Origin: Melioribacter sp.
GTDB lineage: Bacteria > Bacteroidota > Ignavibacteria > Ignavibacteriales > Melioribacteraceae
Reading direction: 5' to 3'
Assembly: GCA_026417975.1 (NCBI GenBank)
Contig: JAOACD010000009.1
Span: 1-64,000, forward strand
DNA: 64,000 bases
Below the pieces are notes generated by a model. The model was not told where the DNA came from. It made no database searches and was given only the letters and a program-made list of their open reading frames with translations. Position numbers and translations under genes: made by a program. Below are positions 8,427 through 16,816 of this stretch, piece by piece (position 1 is the stretch's first letter; the number at the start of each line of letters is the position of its first letter).

Positions 8427-9077
8427 GTGTATAGATTAGAAGTATTGGAAATACCGAAGTTATATAAAGTAGCGTTAGTATTAGCATATTTTACTATAGG
8501 ATATAACTTAGTAGAAGGATTAGTTTCAGTCTTTTTTGGGCTGGAGGATGAAACACTTTCACTTTTTGGTTTTGGAATCGACTCTTTTGTAGAAGTTATA
8601 TCAGGAATTGGAATTTTACACATGCTGATTAGAGTAAAAAATAATAATGGTGTAACTAGAGACCAGTTTGAAAATACAGCTCTAAGAATTACAGGTACTT
8701 CTTTTTATATCCTTGCGGTAGGTTTAGTTTTAACAGCATTATATAATTTATTTACATTTCATGTGCCTAAAACTACTGTTTGGGGAATAATAGTCTCTAT
8801 TATTTCAATAATTACTATGACCGTATTGATTTATTACAAAATGAAAGTAGGAAAGCTACTAAATTCTGATGCGATAATAGCGGATGCAAATTGTACAAAA
8901 GCGTGTCTTTATTTATCGGTTTCATTGTTATTGGCAAGTATTGGTTTTGAATTAACAAAAATAGGGGGTCTTGATTCAATTGGTGCACTTGCTATAGCAT
9001 GGTTTTCTTACAAAGAAGGTAAAGAAGCCTTTGAAAAAGTTAGAACGGGTAAAACATGCAGTTGTGAACATGAGTAG
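8427..9077 (+). CDS. CDF-like cation transporter (membrane domain only)
   Basis: This 216-residue membrane protein has five to six hydrophobic segments. It resembles stand-alone cation-diffusion-facilitator-type membrane domains (ETLSLFGFGIDSFVEVISG; DAIIADANCTKACLYLS; LDSIGALAIAWFSYKEG). It lacks the cytoplasmic C-terminal metal-sensing domain of full CDF exporters. Acidic residues in the second helix and the ADANC segment could bind metal, and the tail TCSCEHE is a possible metal-binding patch. The start is GTG, chosen because AAGGAG (8412-8417) lies 9 bases upstream. The metal is unknown. Confidence 0.7.
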   Translation: MYRLEVLEIPKLYKVALVLAYFTIGYNLVEGLVSVFFGLEDETLSLFGFGIDSFVEVISGIGILHMLIRVKNNNGVTRDQFENTALRITGTSFYILAVGLVLTALYNLFTFHVPKTTVWGIIVSIISIITMTVLIYYKMKVGKLLNSDAIIADANCTKACLYLSVSLLLASIGFELTKIGGLDSIGALAIAWFSYKEGKEAFEKVRTGKTCSCEHE

Positions 9078-9383
9078 TGCTCTTTAGAACTGACATAGTT
9101 TTACTACAAGCTAACACAAATTATTACTTCAAAATTTTTCCAACTTTTCTGCTTTAGTGTATAAAGCCTGTTAATTAAAATTGTTTTAGTGCCCTCTTTT
9201 TTGATAAGCATAAATAATAACATTCGACCAAATTAGAATTCTTTATTTTTGCTTTCTTTGCCGTAGTCAGTTATTCAAAAGTGATGTTATATAAGTCCCT
9301 AATAACTTTGGAGTTAATTAAATATTGTTGATTTTAGTTAATTATTTTATTTTATGTATAAGTTATATTAGGAAGAGATGTTA
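9078..9383. other. Gene-free gap of about 300 bp
   Basis: No coding sequence is supported here. The gap precedes a lipoprotein/TonB-receptor pair, so it should contain their promoter, but I cannot place one reliably. Within it, TGCTTT (9150-9155), GCCTGTTAATT (9166-9176) and GTGCCCTC (9189-9196) recur in the same order in the gap at 43.5 kb. Confidence 0.5.
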
Positions 9384-9917
9384 ATGAATAAAAAATTAAT
9401 GAATAAAAAAGTATTTACAGTCTTAGCAATTCTTGTATTGTTATTGTTCAGTAAATGTGATAAAGGAATAGAGCCAGAACCAGAAAAGCCATCAGGTCCT
9501 GCAGGATTCTCCGGCAAAATTACTTTTGTAGGTAAATGGCCTGAAGGAATAAAAAGAACTCATCTTGTGGTATTTAAGAATATCATTCAAAGAAGTGAAG
9601 ATTTTTTCCCTCCGAATCTTTGTTTTGTTTCAGATTCAATTCCGTATAATTCTTCTGAGTTCGTTTATAATTCTATTGAGAATAATTTTTTGCCAATATT
9701 ACAATTAGGTGAAGGTGAATATTCTTATGTAGTTGTAGCTCAATCAAAAACTCCAGAAATTTCACTTGATAGAAAAGATTGGTTTGTTGTTGGAGTTTAT
9801 TGTGTTAATGCAGACCAATCGAAACCCGCAAAACTAGTTATAAATGCTGGTAAAATTACACCTAATGTAAATATAGTTGTTGACTTTAATAATCCTCCAC
9901 CTCAACCGCCAATGTAA
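9384..9917 (+). CDS. Lipoprotein encoded with a TonB receptor
   Basis: This is a small exported lipoprotein of unrecognised family. I chose the start at 9384 because GGAAGAG (9371-9377) abuts the in-frame ATG at 9378 but is well spaced from 9384. The lipobox is LLFSKC (Cys25), followed by a Pro/Glu-rich linker and a compact beta-rich domain (GFSGKITFVGKWP... VVGVYCVNADQSKPAKLVINAG). The N-terminal coding region holds a 15-bp tandem duplication (MNKKL repeated as MNKKV), giving a further possible start at 9399. Twelve bases separate it from the TonB receptor, so a joint role in ligand capture or transport is likely but inferred. Confidence 0.75.
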   Translation: MNKKLMNKKVFTVLAILVLLLFSKCDKGIEPEPEKPSGPAGFSGKITFVGKWPEGIKRTHLVVFKNIIQRSEDFFPPNLCFVSDSIPYNSSEFVYNSIENNFLPILQLGEGEYSYVVVAQSKTPEISLDRKDWFVVGVYCVNADQSKPAKLVINAGKITPNVNIVVDFNNPPPQPPM

Positions 9918-9929
9918 AAGAGGGGGCAT

Positions 9930-12113
9930 ATGAAAAGATTTTTAATACTGTTTTTACTCATTAATACAGTGATTACTTCACAAACTAACTCTATTAAGGG
10001 CAGAATAATAAATGAAAATGCCCAACCAATTTTTGGAGCTAATATAGTAGTAGTAGGAACAAATTATGGAGATGCTTCTGATGAAAATGGATTTTTCGAA
10101 ATAAAAAATATTCCATTTGGAAATTATGAGCTTAAAGTATCTTGTATTGGTTATGAAACAAGAAGAATAAAAGTAAACCTTGATAATAATTTAAAACTTC
10201 TTACAGTTGTCCTCAAAACATCTGTGATTGAAACAGAACAAATTGTAGTAAGCGCAGGAAAATTTGAACAAAAGAAAGAAGATTTAACAGTTAGTACTAC
10301 GATTATTCAACCAGAATTTATTAATAGGAAAAATTATAAGACTTTCGACGAACTGCTTAGAGATATTCCTGGTGTACAAATGAATCTTGAACAAGTTAGC
10401 ATAAGAGGGTCAAGTGGTTATAGTAAGGGTGTAGGAGCTCGAGTATTGGCTGCCATAAATGGTATACCATTTTATTCTGGTGATAATGGTGATGTAGTTT
10501 GGGAAATGATCCCATTGTCAGATATTGAAAGGGTAGAAATTATTAAAGGACCTGCTAGTTCTTTGTATGGAACATCTGCTATAGGGGGAGTAATAAATAT
10601 AATTACCAGATTACCAGTTAAATCTCCAGTTACAAATATAAATTCTTATTTTGGAGCCTATGATAAACCGAAATACCAAACATGGAGATGGAATAAAAAT
10701 TATAGAACTTTTTATGGAATGGAAATTACTCACTCAAATTCAGTAAGTAATCTAGGGTATACTATTTCCCTCAAAAAATTTGATGACTTAAGCTATAAAC
10801 GTGATAGTTTTAGCAAGAAGTACCTTGCTTATCTTAAATTAAATTTTAAAACCTCTGAACGGAGTGATTTAACAATTTTTACGAACTACCTTAATATGAA
10901 CAGAGGCAATTTTTTATATTGGAAAGATTCTCGGCATGCTCTAATTCCAAAAGATGAGGATACAAATAAAACAGTAAAATCAAATAGAATATTTACTGGA
11001 TTAATTTATCATAATAAATTTAGTGATAAATTAGTTGGAGATTTTAAGATTAGTCATTATTACACAAGATTTGATGGATACGGTGTAGAGGTTACATCTT
11101 CAGATGCGAACTTATTTCGTGGAGAAGCATTGTTTAATTATAATTTTTCGAAAAAAGTATTGTTTACAAGCGGTATTGAAACATCTTACTCAAATGTAAA
11201 ATCGAATATATTTTCAAATACTAAATTCAGAGGTTTTGCTTTTTATGGTCAGGCAGAGTATAGAGGATTGAAAAATTTAATTGCAACGTTTGGAATTCGA
11301 TATGATTATATTGATTTAATGCCTGTAGGAAGCAGAGATACAATTAGTGGTAAAAATGCCTTAACTCCAAGAGCTGGTTTAAATTATAAGTTAAATGATA
11401 ACTTAGTTTTCAGAGCGTCTATTGGTACAGGCTTTAGAGCCCCAACACCTGCAGAAGTCTTTACTACAGCTGGTGTTGGTGGAGGAATTGATATAAAGGA
11501 AAACCCAAATTTAAAATCAGAAACAAGTTTTTCTATAGAAACAGGGTTACTTTATCAATACTCGTCAAATATTTCATTAGATATTGCTTTCTATAAAACA
11601 GAGTATAATAATTTCATCGAACCTAATTTAACTAAAGAAGGAAAGATAATGTTTGTTAATTTGAGTAAAGCAAGAATATTAGGAGTAGAGATTATCAATG
11701 ATATAAATGTAATTCCTTCTTTTTTAAAATTGACTCTTGGTTATAATTATATGTGGGCTAGAGATATCGAAAAAAAGAAAGCTATGAAATATCGTCCACG
11801 AAACACATTTAATGTACAACTAAGATTTACTCCTCTACCTTTTGAATTTGGAGTTGATTTTAGATATGCAAGTAAAGTTGAAGAAATTGATTTTGATGTT
11901 ACTCAACCACCTTTAGCTTTGGTGAGAGACGGGGATAAAAGAGTACCAGTTTATGTTACTGATATATTAGTCGGTTATAATTTTTTATTAAAGAATATGC
12001 CAGGGAAAGTTTACTTAAATGCAAAAAATATTTTTAATTATTATTACGTAGAGTTTATTGGAAATCTTGCACCGTTAAGAAATATATCGTTGAACTTACA
12101 ATTTTATTTATAG
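9930..12113 (+). CDS. TonB-dependent outer-membrane receptor
   Basis: This is a 727-residue outer-membrane transporter. After a signal peptide (FLILFLLINTVITSQ) comes a carboxypeptidase-regulatory-like beta-sandwich (IKGRIINENAQPIFGANIVV... GYETRRIKV). A plug domain follows (TFDELLRDIPGVQM, VSIRGSSGY, IERVEIIKGPASSLYG, IGGVINIITR), then a 22-strand-type barrel with alternating aromatic strands. It ends ...NISLNLQFYL, with a terminal aromatic as usual. AGAGGGGG lies just upstream of the start. The plug resembles vitamin/siderophore-type receptors rather than the long SusC proteins, but the substrate is not evident. Confidence 0.9.
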   Translation: MKRFLILFLLINTVITSQTNSIKGRIINENAQPIFGANIVVVGTNYGDASDENGFFEIKNIPFGNYELKVSCIGYETRRIKVNLDNNLKLLTVVLKTSVIETEQIVVSAGKFEQKKEDLTVSTTIIQPEFINRKNYKTFDELLRDIPGVQMNLEQVSIRGSSGYSKGVGARVLAAINGIPFYSGDNGDVVWEMIPLSDIERVEIIKGPASSLYGTSAIGGVINIITRLPVKSPVTNINSYFGAYDKPKYQTWRWNKNYRTFYGMEITHSNSVSNLGYTISLKKFDDLSYKRDSFSKKYLAYLKLNFKTSERSDLTIFTNYLNMNRGNFLYWKDSRHALIPKDEDTNKTVKSNRIFTGLIYHNKFSDKLVGDFKISHYYTRFDGYGVEVTSSDANLFRGEALFNYNFSKKVLFTSGIETSYSNVKSNIFSNTKFRGFAFYGQAEYRGLKNLIATFGIRYDYIDLMPVGSRDTISGKNALTPRAGLNYKLNDNLVFRASIGTGFRAPTPAEVFTTAGVGGGIDIKENPNLKSETSFSIETGLLYQYSSNISLDIAFYKTEYNNFIEPNLTKEGKIMFVNLSKARILGVEIINDINVIPSFLKLTLGYNYMWARDIEKKKAMKYRPRNTFNVQLRFTPLPFEFGVDFRYASKVEEIDFDVTQPPLALVRDGDKRVPVYVTDILVGYNFLLKNMPGKVYLNAKNIFNYYYVEFIGNLAPLRNISLNLQFYL

Positions 12114-12131
12114 TGGAAGAAATGAACAATG

Positions 12132-12204
12132 TACCCCTGGCGGGAGTCGAACCCGCATTTCGAGCTCCGGAGGCTCGTGTTCTATCCATTGAACTACAGA
12201 GGCA
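12132..12204 (-). tRNA. tRNA-Arg, anticodon CCG
   Basis: On the minus strand a 73-nt cloverleaf is clear. The acceptor arm TGCCTCT pairs with AGGGGTA. The D-arm contains AGTTCAATGGATAGAAC. The anticodon stem CGAGC/GCTCG encloses CTCCGGA (anticodon CCG), and the T-arm contains GGGTTCGACTCCC. CCA is not encoded. It reads the CGG codon, rare in such an AT-rich genome. Confidence 0.93.
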
Positions 12205-12361
12205 TTGAATGTTTTGTATAATAAAATTAAAAATAATCATTTAAATTATCTTAGTAGTCTTAAATAAATTAATAAGCTTTTATTAATTTTGTTTAATTAT
12301 TTACTTTAATAAGATTTTATTAATTTTCAGTGAGAATATATTTAATAAAAGGAGAATAAAC

Positions 12362-12886
12362 GTGGCTTACAAAATGAAAAAAGCAGTTGATGAAATTATA
12401 GCTTCACTTAAAAAATTGCCAGAACCTGGTAAAAAAACTGGTTCGTTCTGGAATTTTATGAAAGGACAACTGACAGAAGAAAGTCAATGGGATCCAGAGC
12501 ATATAAAAATAATAGAAAATGAAATCGACAAATACCTCACCAAGCTGGATAAAAAATCTTTAACGGAAATGTGGAAAGAAACTCCAGCTGGAAGTGAAAA
12601 ATATGATATGGTTAAGAAAGCTGATATCAAAGAAATGAAAGCAGATATAACTGATGAATTAATTGGGAAGGTAATGGATAGAATGGATGAAAGATATTCA
12701 TCACGAGATTCATTTTACTTTGAATCAGAAGAATCTGCTTTTGCTGGTAAAAAGAAAAAATCAGATGACGAAGAAGATATTGATGAAGACTTTGATGAAG
12801 CAGAAGATTTTTCTAATGAAGATTTTCGATTCGATGATGATATTTTTAATGAAGAAGATGATGAAGACGATTATAGTCGTTATTAA
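12362..12886 (+). CDS. Hypothetical cytoplasmic protein with acidic C-terminal tail
   Basis: No family is recognised in this 174-residue protein. The first 120 residues look helical and charged (PGKKTGSFWNFMKGQLTEES, MWKETPAGSEKYDMVKKADI). Residues about 130-174 are an Asp/Glu-dense low-complexity tail. There is no signal peptide or membrane segment. The start is GTG because GGAG (12351-12354) lies 7 bases upstream; an ATG at 12374 is possible. An acidic tail of this kind often mediates binding to basic proteins or nucleic-acid-binding partners, but no role can be assigned. Confidence 0.7.
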   Translation: MAYKMKKAVDEIIASLKKLPEPGKKTGSFWNFMKGQLTEESQWDPEHIKIIENEIDKYLTKLDKKSLTEMWKETPAGSEKYDMVKKADIKEMKADITDELIGKVMDRMDERYSSRDSFYFESEESAFAGKKKKSDDEEDIDEDFDEAEDFSNEDFRFDDDIFNEEDDEDDYSRY

Positions 12887-13155
12887 TTTAATTATATTAA
12901 ATTGTTTTCAGCAATGTATTAATTAAAAGTTTTTTAGTATTCTAAATAAAAATTAAATTTCTCTAACAATTTTTAATTTAATTCATAATTTTATTTGTGC
13001 ATTATACGGCATTCAATAAATATTCGTTTAAGTTTAGTATAAACTCATCTTATTTATGTTAGACATTTTCTATACATTCTAAATAGGCAATAATCTAATT
13101 GTAACCTTGTTAGTTAATTTTAGTCTAAACATATGCATTAATGTAAGGTATGAGT

Positions 13156-14199
13156 ATGATGAAAAAGCTTCTTATTGCTTTTTTTATATTTACTATTAGT
13201 AGCAAAGCTCAAATTGAGTTTTCAGTAGAAGATAGCAGTGTAGTTAATTGCAGTCATTCGAGCTTTAGTTTAGGTATGTATTCTACAGGTATAAGCTTTG
13301 GTAACTCAGAAAAATGGAATGGACTTAGAATTAATATTTCTGATTGTGATGTAAAAGAAGTTAATGGCATTAATATTACGTTATGGAATCCAAGGAATAA
13401 TCGTGATTTAAAGATACGTGGTGTTGCTTTGGGACTTGCTACTGCAGGTAAAAGTATTAATGGCATTTCTGTAGGTTTGGCGGCAGCAATTGGGAGGAAA
13501 GAACTTAGAGGTATTAATATTGGAGGTATAGCTATAGTAGGAGGTAATATTGAAGGAATTAACTTAAGTGGTATAGCACAGGTAAGTAGAAATAGAATAT
13601 TAGGACTTAATGTAGCTGGGCTTGCTTTAGTTTCAAAAAGTAATATAATAGGATTAAACTTAAGTGGTTTAGCAACTGTAAGTAACCAAAATGTTGAAGG
13701 ACTTAATATTGGTGGATTGGCAGTAGTATCTAGAAAAAATATAAGAGGCCTTAATGTTGGAGGACTTGCAATAGTATCAAAGGAAAATGTAAGTGGGATA
13801 AATATTGGTGGTATTGGTATTGTATCTGAAGAAAGTATTTATGGTATTAATCTGGGTGGATTAGGTTTAGTAAGCAAAGAAAGCATTTCTGGATTTTCTC
13901 AAGCTTTAATTGCAACAATATCAAAAAATACAGTTAAAGGCGTAAATATATCAGGTTACAAATTAGAGACTGATAATTTTTGTGGAATTAATATAACTGC
14001 AGGATGGGTAGAATTGAATTATCTTAATGGACTTTCAATTTCTTCGTTTCATAAAATTGATGGTATACAAAAAGGAATTGTAATAGGAATTTTGAATATT
14101 ACAGAAGAACTTGAAGGGTTTCAATTCGGATTAATTAATATTGCCAAAAACAATAAAGGATTAACACAAGTTCTTCCCTTTATCAATTGTCATTTTTAA
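13156..14199 (+). CDS. Exported 16-residue-repeat surface protein (LA_2272-like)
   Basis: This protein of about 347 residues has a signal peptide (LLIAFFIFTISSKAQ) and a long array of 16-residue repeats of the form G-[LI]-N-x-x-G-[LI]-A-x-V-S-x-x-N-[VI]-x. At least nine are visible between about residues 110 and 265. The regular Gly/Asn/hydrophobic pattern suggests a beta-solenoid, as in LA_2272-type surface repeat proteins; the family match is from memory of the motif. The start at 13156 was preferred because TAAGG (13144-13148) is too close to the ATG at 13150. The role is probably structural or adhesive at the cell surface. Confidence 0.75.
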   Translation: MMKKLLIAFFIFTISSKAQIEFSVEDSSVVNCSHSSFSLGMYSTGISFGNSEKWNGLRINISDCDVKEVNGINITLWNPRNNRDLKIRGVALGLATAGKSINGISVGLAAAIGRKELRGINIGGIAIVGGNIEGINLSGIAQVSRNRILGLNVAGLALVSKSNIIGLNLSGLATVSNQNVEGLNIGGLAVVSRKNIRGLNVGGLAIVSKENVSGINIGGIGIVSEESIYGINLGGLGLVSKESISGFSQALIATISKNTVKGVNISGYKLETDNFCGINITAGWVELNYLNGLSISSFHKIDGIQKGIVIGILNITEELEGFQFGLINIAKNNKGLTQVLPFINCHF

Positions 14200-14214
14200 G
14201 TTATAAATGAAATG

Positions 14215-14267
14215 AAACACAGACAACACTAATAAGGGACTTTGAGCAAGGAGTGTTGTCTGTGTTT
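14215..14267. terminator. Perfect 16-bp hairpin between convergent genes
   Basis: AAACACAGACAACACT (14215-14230) is perfectly complementary to AGTGTTGTCTGTGTTT (14252-14267) with a 21-nt loop. It starts 15 bases after the repeat-protein stop codon and precedes the end of a convergent gene. Neither side has a long T-run, so it is either a U-independent bidirectional terminator or a 3'-end protecting structure. Confidence 0.6.
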
Positions 14268-14318
14268 GATTATCAAGACACAACTTTGTAGTTAAAGTTA
14301 ATTTAATGAAAAAATATT

Positions 14319-14741
14319 CTAAATAGTATTATACTCGAACTCTCGCATTTGCATTAGTGTACTCAGCCCTGAAGCTAAAATAATAATAATAAGAGTAATC
14401 CAAATTAAAGTTAGTATTATTCCAATGATTATTAATATTTTCATAATTCTAAAGTATTTGCCTTGAAGTTCAAATCCCATTCTTAAAGATGCTGCATTGT
14501 TTGTTGTTTTAAAGATTTCAAATTGATCAGCGGCTTCTCTGATTCTTAGTCCTATAATGATAATGGGGATACCAATAATAGCTCCTACTATTGAAAGACA
14601 ATAAAGAGCACCATATACAACAGTAAAAATTCCAACGAATCTCATATCTTTAATCATTTTCTCAAAAGTAATTTTAAAAGCAGAAATTTTGACTTCATTA
14701 GATGAATCATCTTCAATATTAATGTTATCTTGTTGATCCAT
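14319..14741 (-). CDS. DUF5362-like membrane protein
   Basis: This is a 140-residue protein with an acidic N-terminal tail and an amphipathic segment, then hydrophobic stretches at about 36-63 (FVGIFTVVYGALYCLSIVGA) and 100-130 (MKILIIIGIILTLIWITLI). A conserved-looking loop, RIREAADQFEIFKTTNNAASL, separates them. It matches my memory of DUF5362 family proteins. Function is unknown. It lies 18 bases downstream of the carbonic anhydrase gene on the same strand and is probably co-transcribed with it. Confidence 0.6.
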   Translation of the reverse strand: MDQQDNINIEDDSSNEVKISAFKITFEKMIKDMRFVGIFTVVYGALYCLSIVGAIIGIPIIIIGLRIREAADQFEIFKTTNNAASLRMGFELQGKYFRIMKILIIIGIILTLIWITLIIIILASGLSTLMQMREFEYNTI

Positions 14742-14759
14742 ATATTCACCCCGGTTTAT

Positions 14760-15380
14760 TTAGTATAATGAATTAATTTCTTCAATAGAAGAAATGTTAA
14801 TATTAAGGTCTTTTAATAATCCATCTTGGATATTATATATTAAACCATGGACTGTTAATTCCTTATTAGATTTCCATGCATTTTGTACTATAGTAGTATT
14901 ACAAACATTTTGAACTTGTTCTATAACATTTAATTCACATAATAAATCAACTTTATTTTTTCCATTGTCAAGGTTATCAAACTTTTGTTTGTGAAGTCTA
15001 TAAACATCTTTAATGTGTCGTAGCCAATTATCAATTAACCCATGTTCTTTATTTTCAAGGGCAGCTTTAATACCTCCGCAACCATAATGGCCACAAACAA
15101 TAATATGTTTTACTTCAAGTACTTCTACGGCGTATTGAATAACGGAGAGGCAATTTAAATCTGTATGGACAACTAGATTAGCTATATTTCTGTGAACAAA
15201 TATTTCTCCCGGCATCAAATCTACTATTTGATTTGGAGGTACTCGACTATCTGAACATCCAATCCAAAGATATTGAGGTTTTTGTTGTTGTGATAATTTA
15301 TTAAAGAAATCTGGGTCTTGTTTTTTTATTTTTTCTGCCCAGTTTTTGTTTCTTTCAAAAAGGTAATTTAGTTTACTCAT
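14760..15380 (-). CDS. Beta-carbonic anhydrase
   Basis: This enzyme interconverts CO2 and bicarbonate in the cytoplasm. All beta-class signatures are present in its 206 residues: zinc ligands Cys42, His98 and Cys101, and the Asp44-Arg46 pair in GCSDSRVP. ANLV and HYGCGGIKAA complete the active site. The length is typical of bacterial Can/CynT-type enzymes. AGAGGTGCT just upstream supports the start. It precedes the small membrane protein at 14319 in an apparent two-gene unit. Confidence 0.95.
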   Translation of the reverse strand: MSKLNYLFERNKNWAEKIKKQDPDFFNKLSQQQKPQYLWIGCSDSRVPPNQIVDLMPGEIFVHRNIANLVVHTDLNCLSVIQYAVEVLEVKHIIVCGHYGCGGIKAALENKEHGLIDNWLRHIKDVYRLHKQKFDNLDNGKNKVDLLCELNVIEQVQNVCNTTIVQNAWKSNKELTVHGLIYNIQDGLLKDLNINISSIEEINSLY

Positions 15381-15433
15381 AGCACCTCTTTTTTTTATTG
15401 TAGAATTAGTAAAGATTAATATTCATTTGAAGG

Positions 15434-16252
15434 TTAATTATATATTACTGCTGATAAATATCCTACAACTTCCGAATAATCCCCCGAAACATCTCCTGAG
15501 TCTGATCTGTGAAGTACTCTAGATTTATTTTTATTAATTAAGGCAGCACTTTTCATAAGTGTAACAATGGCACCACCCCCACATGCTTCACATCTTTGAT
15601 TCTCAAGGTCTCTTAGTAACCCTTCGTAGTCAAAGTTTTTAATGTGCACTTCTACAATCGAGTCTAATTCGTTTGCTGTTTTTTTTGAATAGTAATGTGA
15701 TAAATCTGAACTTGCCACAATTAAAGTATTCTTGTCTATTGTTTTAGAAAGCCTATCAGCTAGTTCGTTAATGAACACACGATTTTGATCTCCCATAACA
15801 ATAGGGACTATCTTGAAATCACTAAGAACTACTTGAAGAAAAGGAATCTGAACTTCAACGGCATGTTCTCCTCTGTGCCCTTGAATCCCTTCAAAAATAA
15901 ATTTACTTCCCTTTGTTAATTCTGATGATAAATATTTGTCAATTTCTACTTCACCTAACGGAGTTTTATAAGCATCACCATTGTATATAGATATTCCAGC
16001 GAAATATTCTCTATGACTGGGAGATATGATAATTACAGTTTTATAATTTTTGTCTTTAATTGTATTGTATGCATAAGCAGCAGTCTTACCTGAATAAATA
16101 TATCCTGCATGTGGGGAAACTATTCCTACAATATTTTCTATTTGATCAGAAAGTTTTGCTGTATCAAGTAGCAGTTGAATCTCTTCCATTAATTTAGAAG
16201 GGGATGATGGATAAAACATTCCAGCAACTGCAGGTTCTCTTACCTGTTTCAT
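15434..16252 (-). CDS. amrB: MEMO family protein (AmmeMemoRadiSam system protein B)
   Basis: This is a 272-residue canonical MEMO-family protein, structurally related to nonhaem-iron extradiol dioxygenases. Metal or catalytic positions are all present: His48 (SPHAGY), His80 (SPSHREY), Asp183/His186 (SSDLSHY) and Cys224 (EACGGG), as is GEHAVEVQIPFLQ. Its start overlaps the AMMECR1 stop codon by four bases (ATGA), so the pair is translationally coupled. The radical-SAM partner (protein C/AmrS) that usually completes the set is not visible in the window. The biochemical role of the system is not settled. Confidence 0.92.
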   Translation of the reverse strand: MKQVREPAVAGMFYPSSPSKLMEEIQLLLDTAKLSDQIENIVGIVSPHAGYIYSGKTAAYAYNTIKDKNYKTVIIISPSHREYFAGISIYNGDAYKTPLGEVEIDKYLSSELTKGSKFIFEGIQGHRGEHAVEVQIPFLQVVLSDFKIVPIVMGDQNRVFINELADRLSKTIDKNTLIVASSDLSHYYSKKTANELDSIVEVHIKNFDYEGLLRDLENQRCEACGGGAIVTLMKSAALINKNKSRVLHRSDSGDVSGDYSEVVGYLSAVIYN

Positions 16253-16812
16253 TTTTCCTCCAATTCTTTTTCATTGAACACAATAGCAGTAAAGCCACTT
16301 AGTTTTAGTTGTTTTGTTCTCCAATAGCCAGCTGGAAAGCCTGCCTTTTGACAAATTGCATCAAGAAATTGTTCTTTATTCATATTATGTTCAATTGGAA
16401 CTTGTGGCAATAGCAAACCTCTTCTTCCTTTTTCTTCAAGTATTAAGCCATGTTTTCCTACAATAATATCATCATAACTGTTTAGAGGAAATGGTTCTGA
16501 AAGAACAGAGATTTCGATTTCTATGTTTTCTAATTCTGACTTGCGCACTGGAGGAAAACGAGGGTCATTTTGTGCAGAGCTAATAGCAGCATCTATTACA
16601 GTTTCATATAGTGGTTTATCAGAAACAATAAAACCAATACATCCTCTTAGTTGTCCATATTCAGTTAAAGTTACGAATGCTCCAGCCTTATTTTTTAAAT
16701 TTGGATATTTTTCGTAATCTGCTTTTGGTATTTCCTCGCTAGTAAAAATTGATTGTATTGCCTTGCGAGCTACTTTCAAAAGGAACTTTTTTTCTTCTAT
16801 TGTCAATTCCAT
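16249..16812 (-). CDS. amrA: AMMECR1 domain protein (AmmeMemoRadiSam system protein A)
   Basis: This 187-residue protein shows the AMMECR1 signature LRGCIGF, preceded by GAFVTLTEYG, and the later segments NDPRFPPV, EIEISVLSEP, IIVGKHGLILEE and GLLLPQVP. It is a stand-alone single-domain protein. The four-base overlap with the MEMO gene downstream shows the usual A-B coupling. The DUF4905-like gene at 16817 ends 4 bases before its start, so transcription may come from the tnaA side. The molecular activity is unknown. Confidence 0.92.
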   Translation of the reverse strand: MELTIEEKKFLLKVARKAIQSIFTSEEIPKADYEKYPNLKNKAGAFVTLTEYGQLRGCIGFIVSDKPLYETVIDAAISSAQNDPRFPPVRKSELENIEIEISVLSEPFPLNSYDDIIVGKHGLILEEKGRRGLLLPQVPIEHNMNKEQFLDAICQKAGFPAGYWRTKQLKLSGFTAIVFNEKELEEK

Positions 16813-16816
16813 GGTG

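Noticed and set aside
12055-12240. 61-codon minus-strand open frame
   Set aside because: It is the reading of the tRNA-Arg gene and its flanks, not a protein gene.
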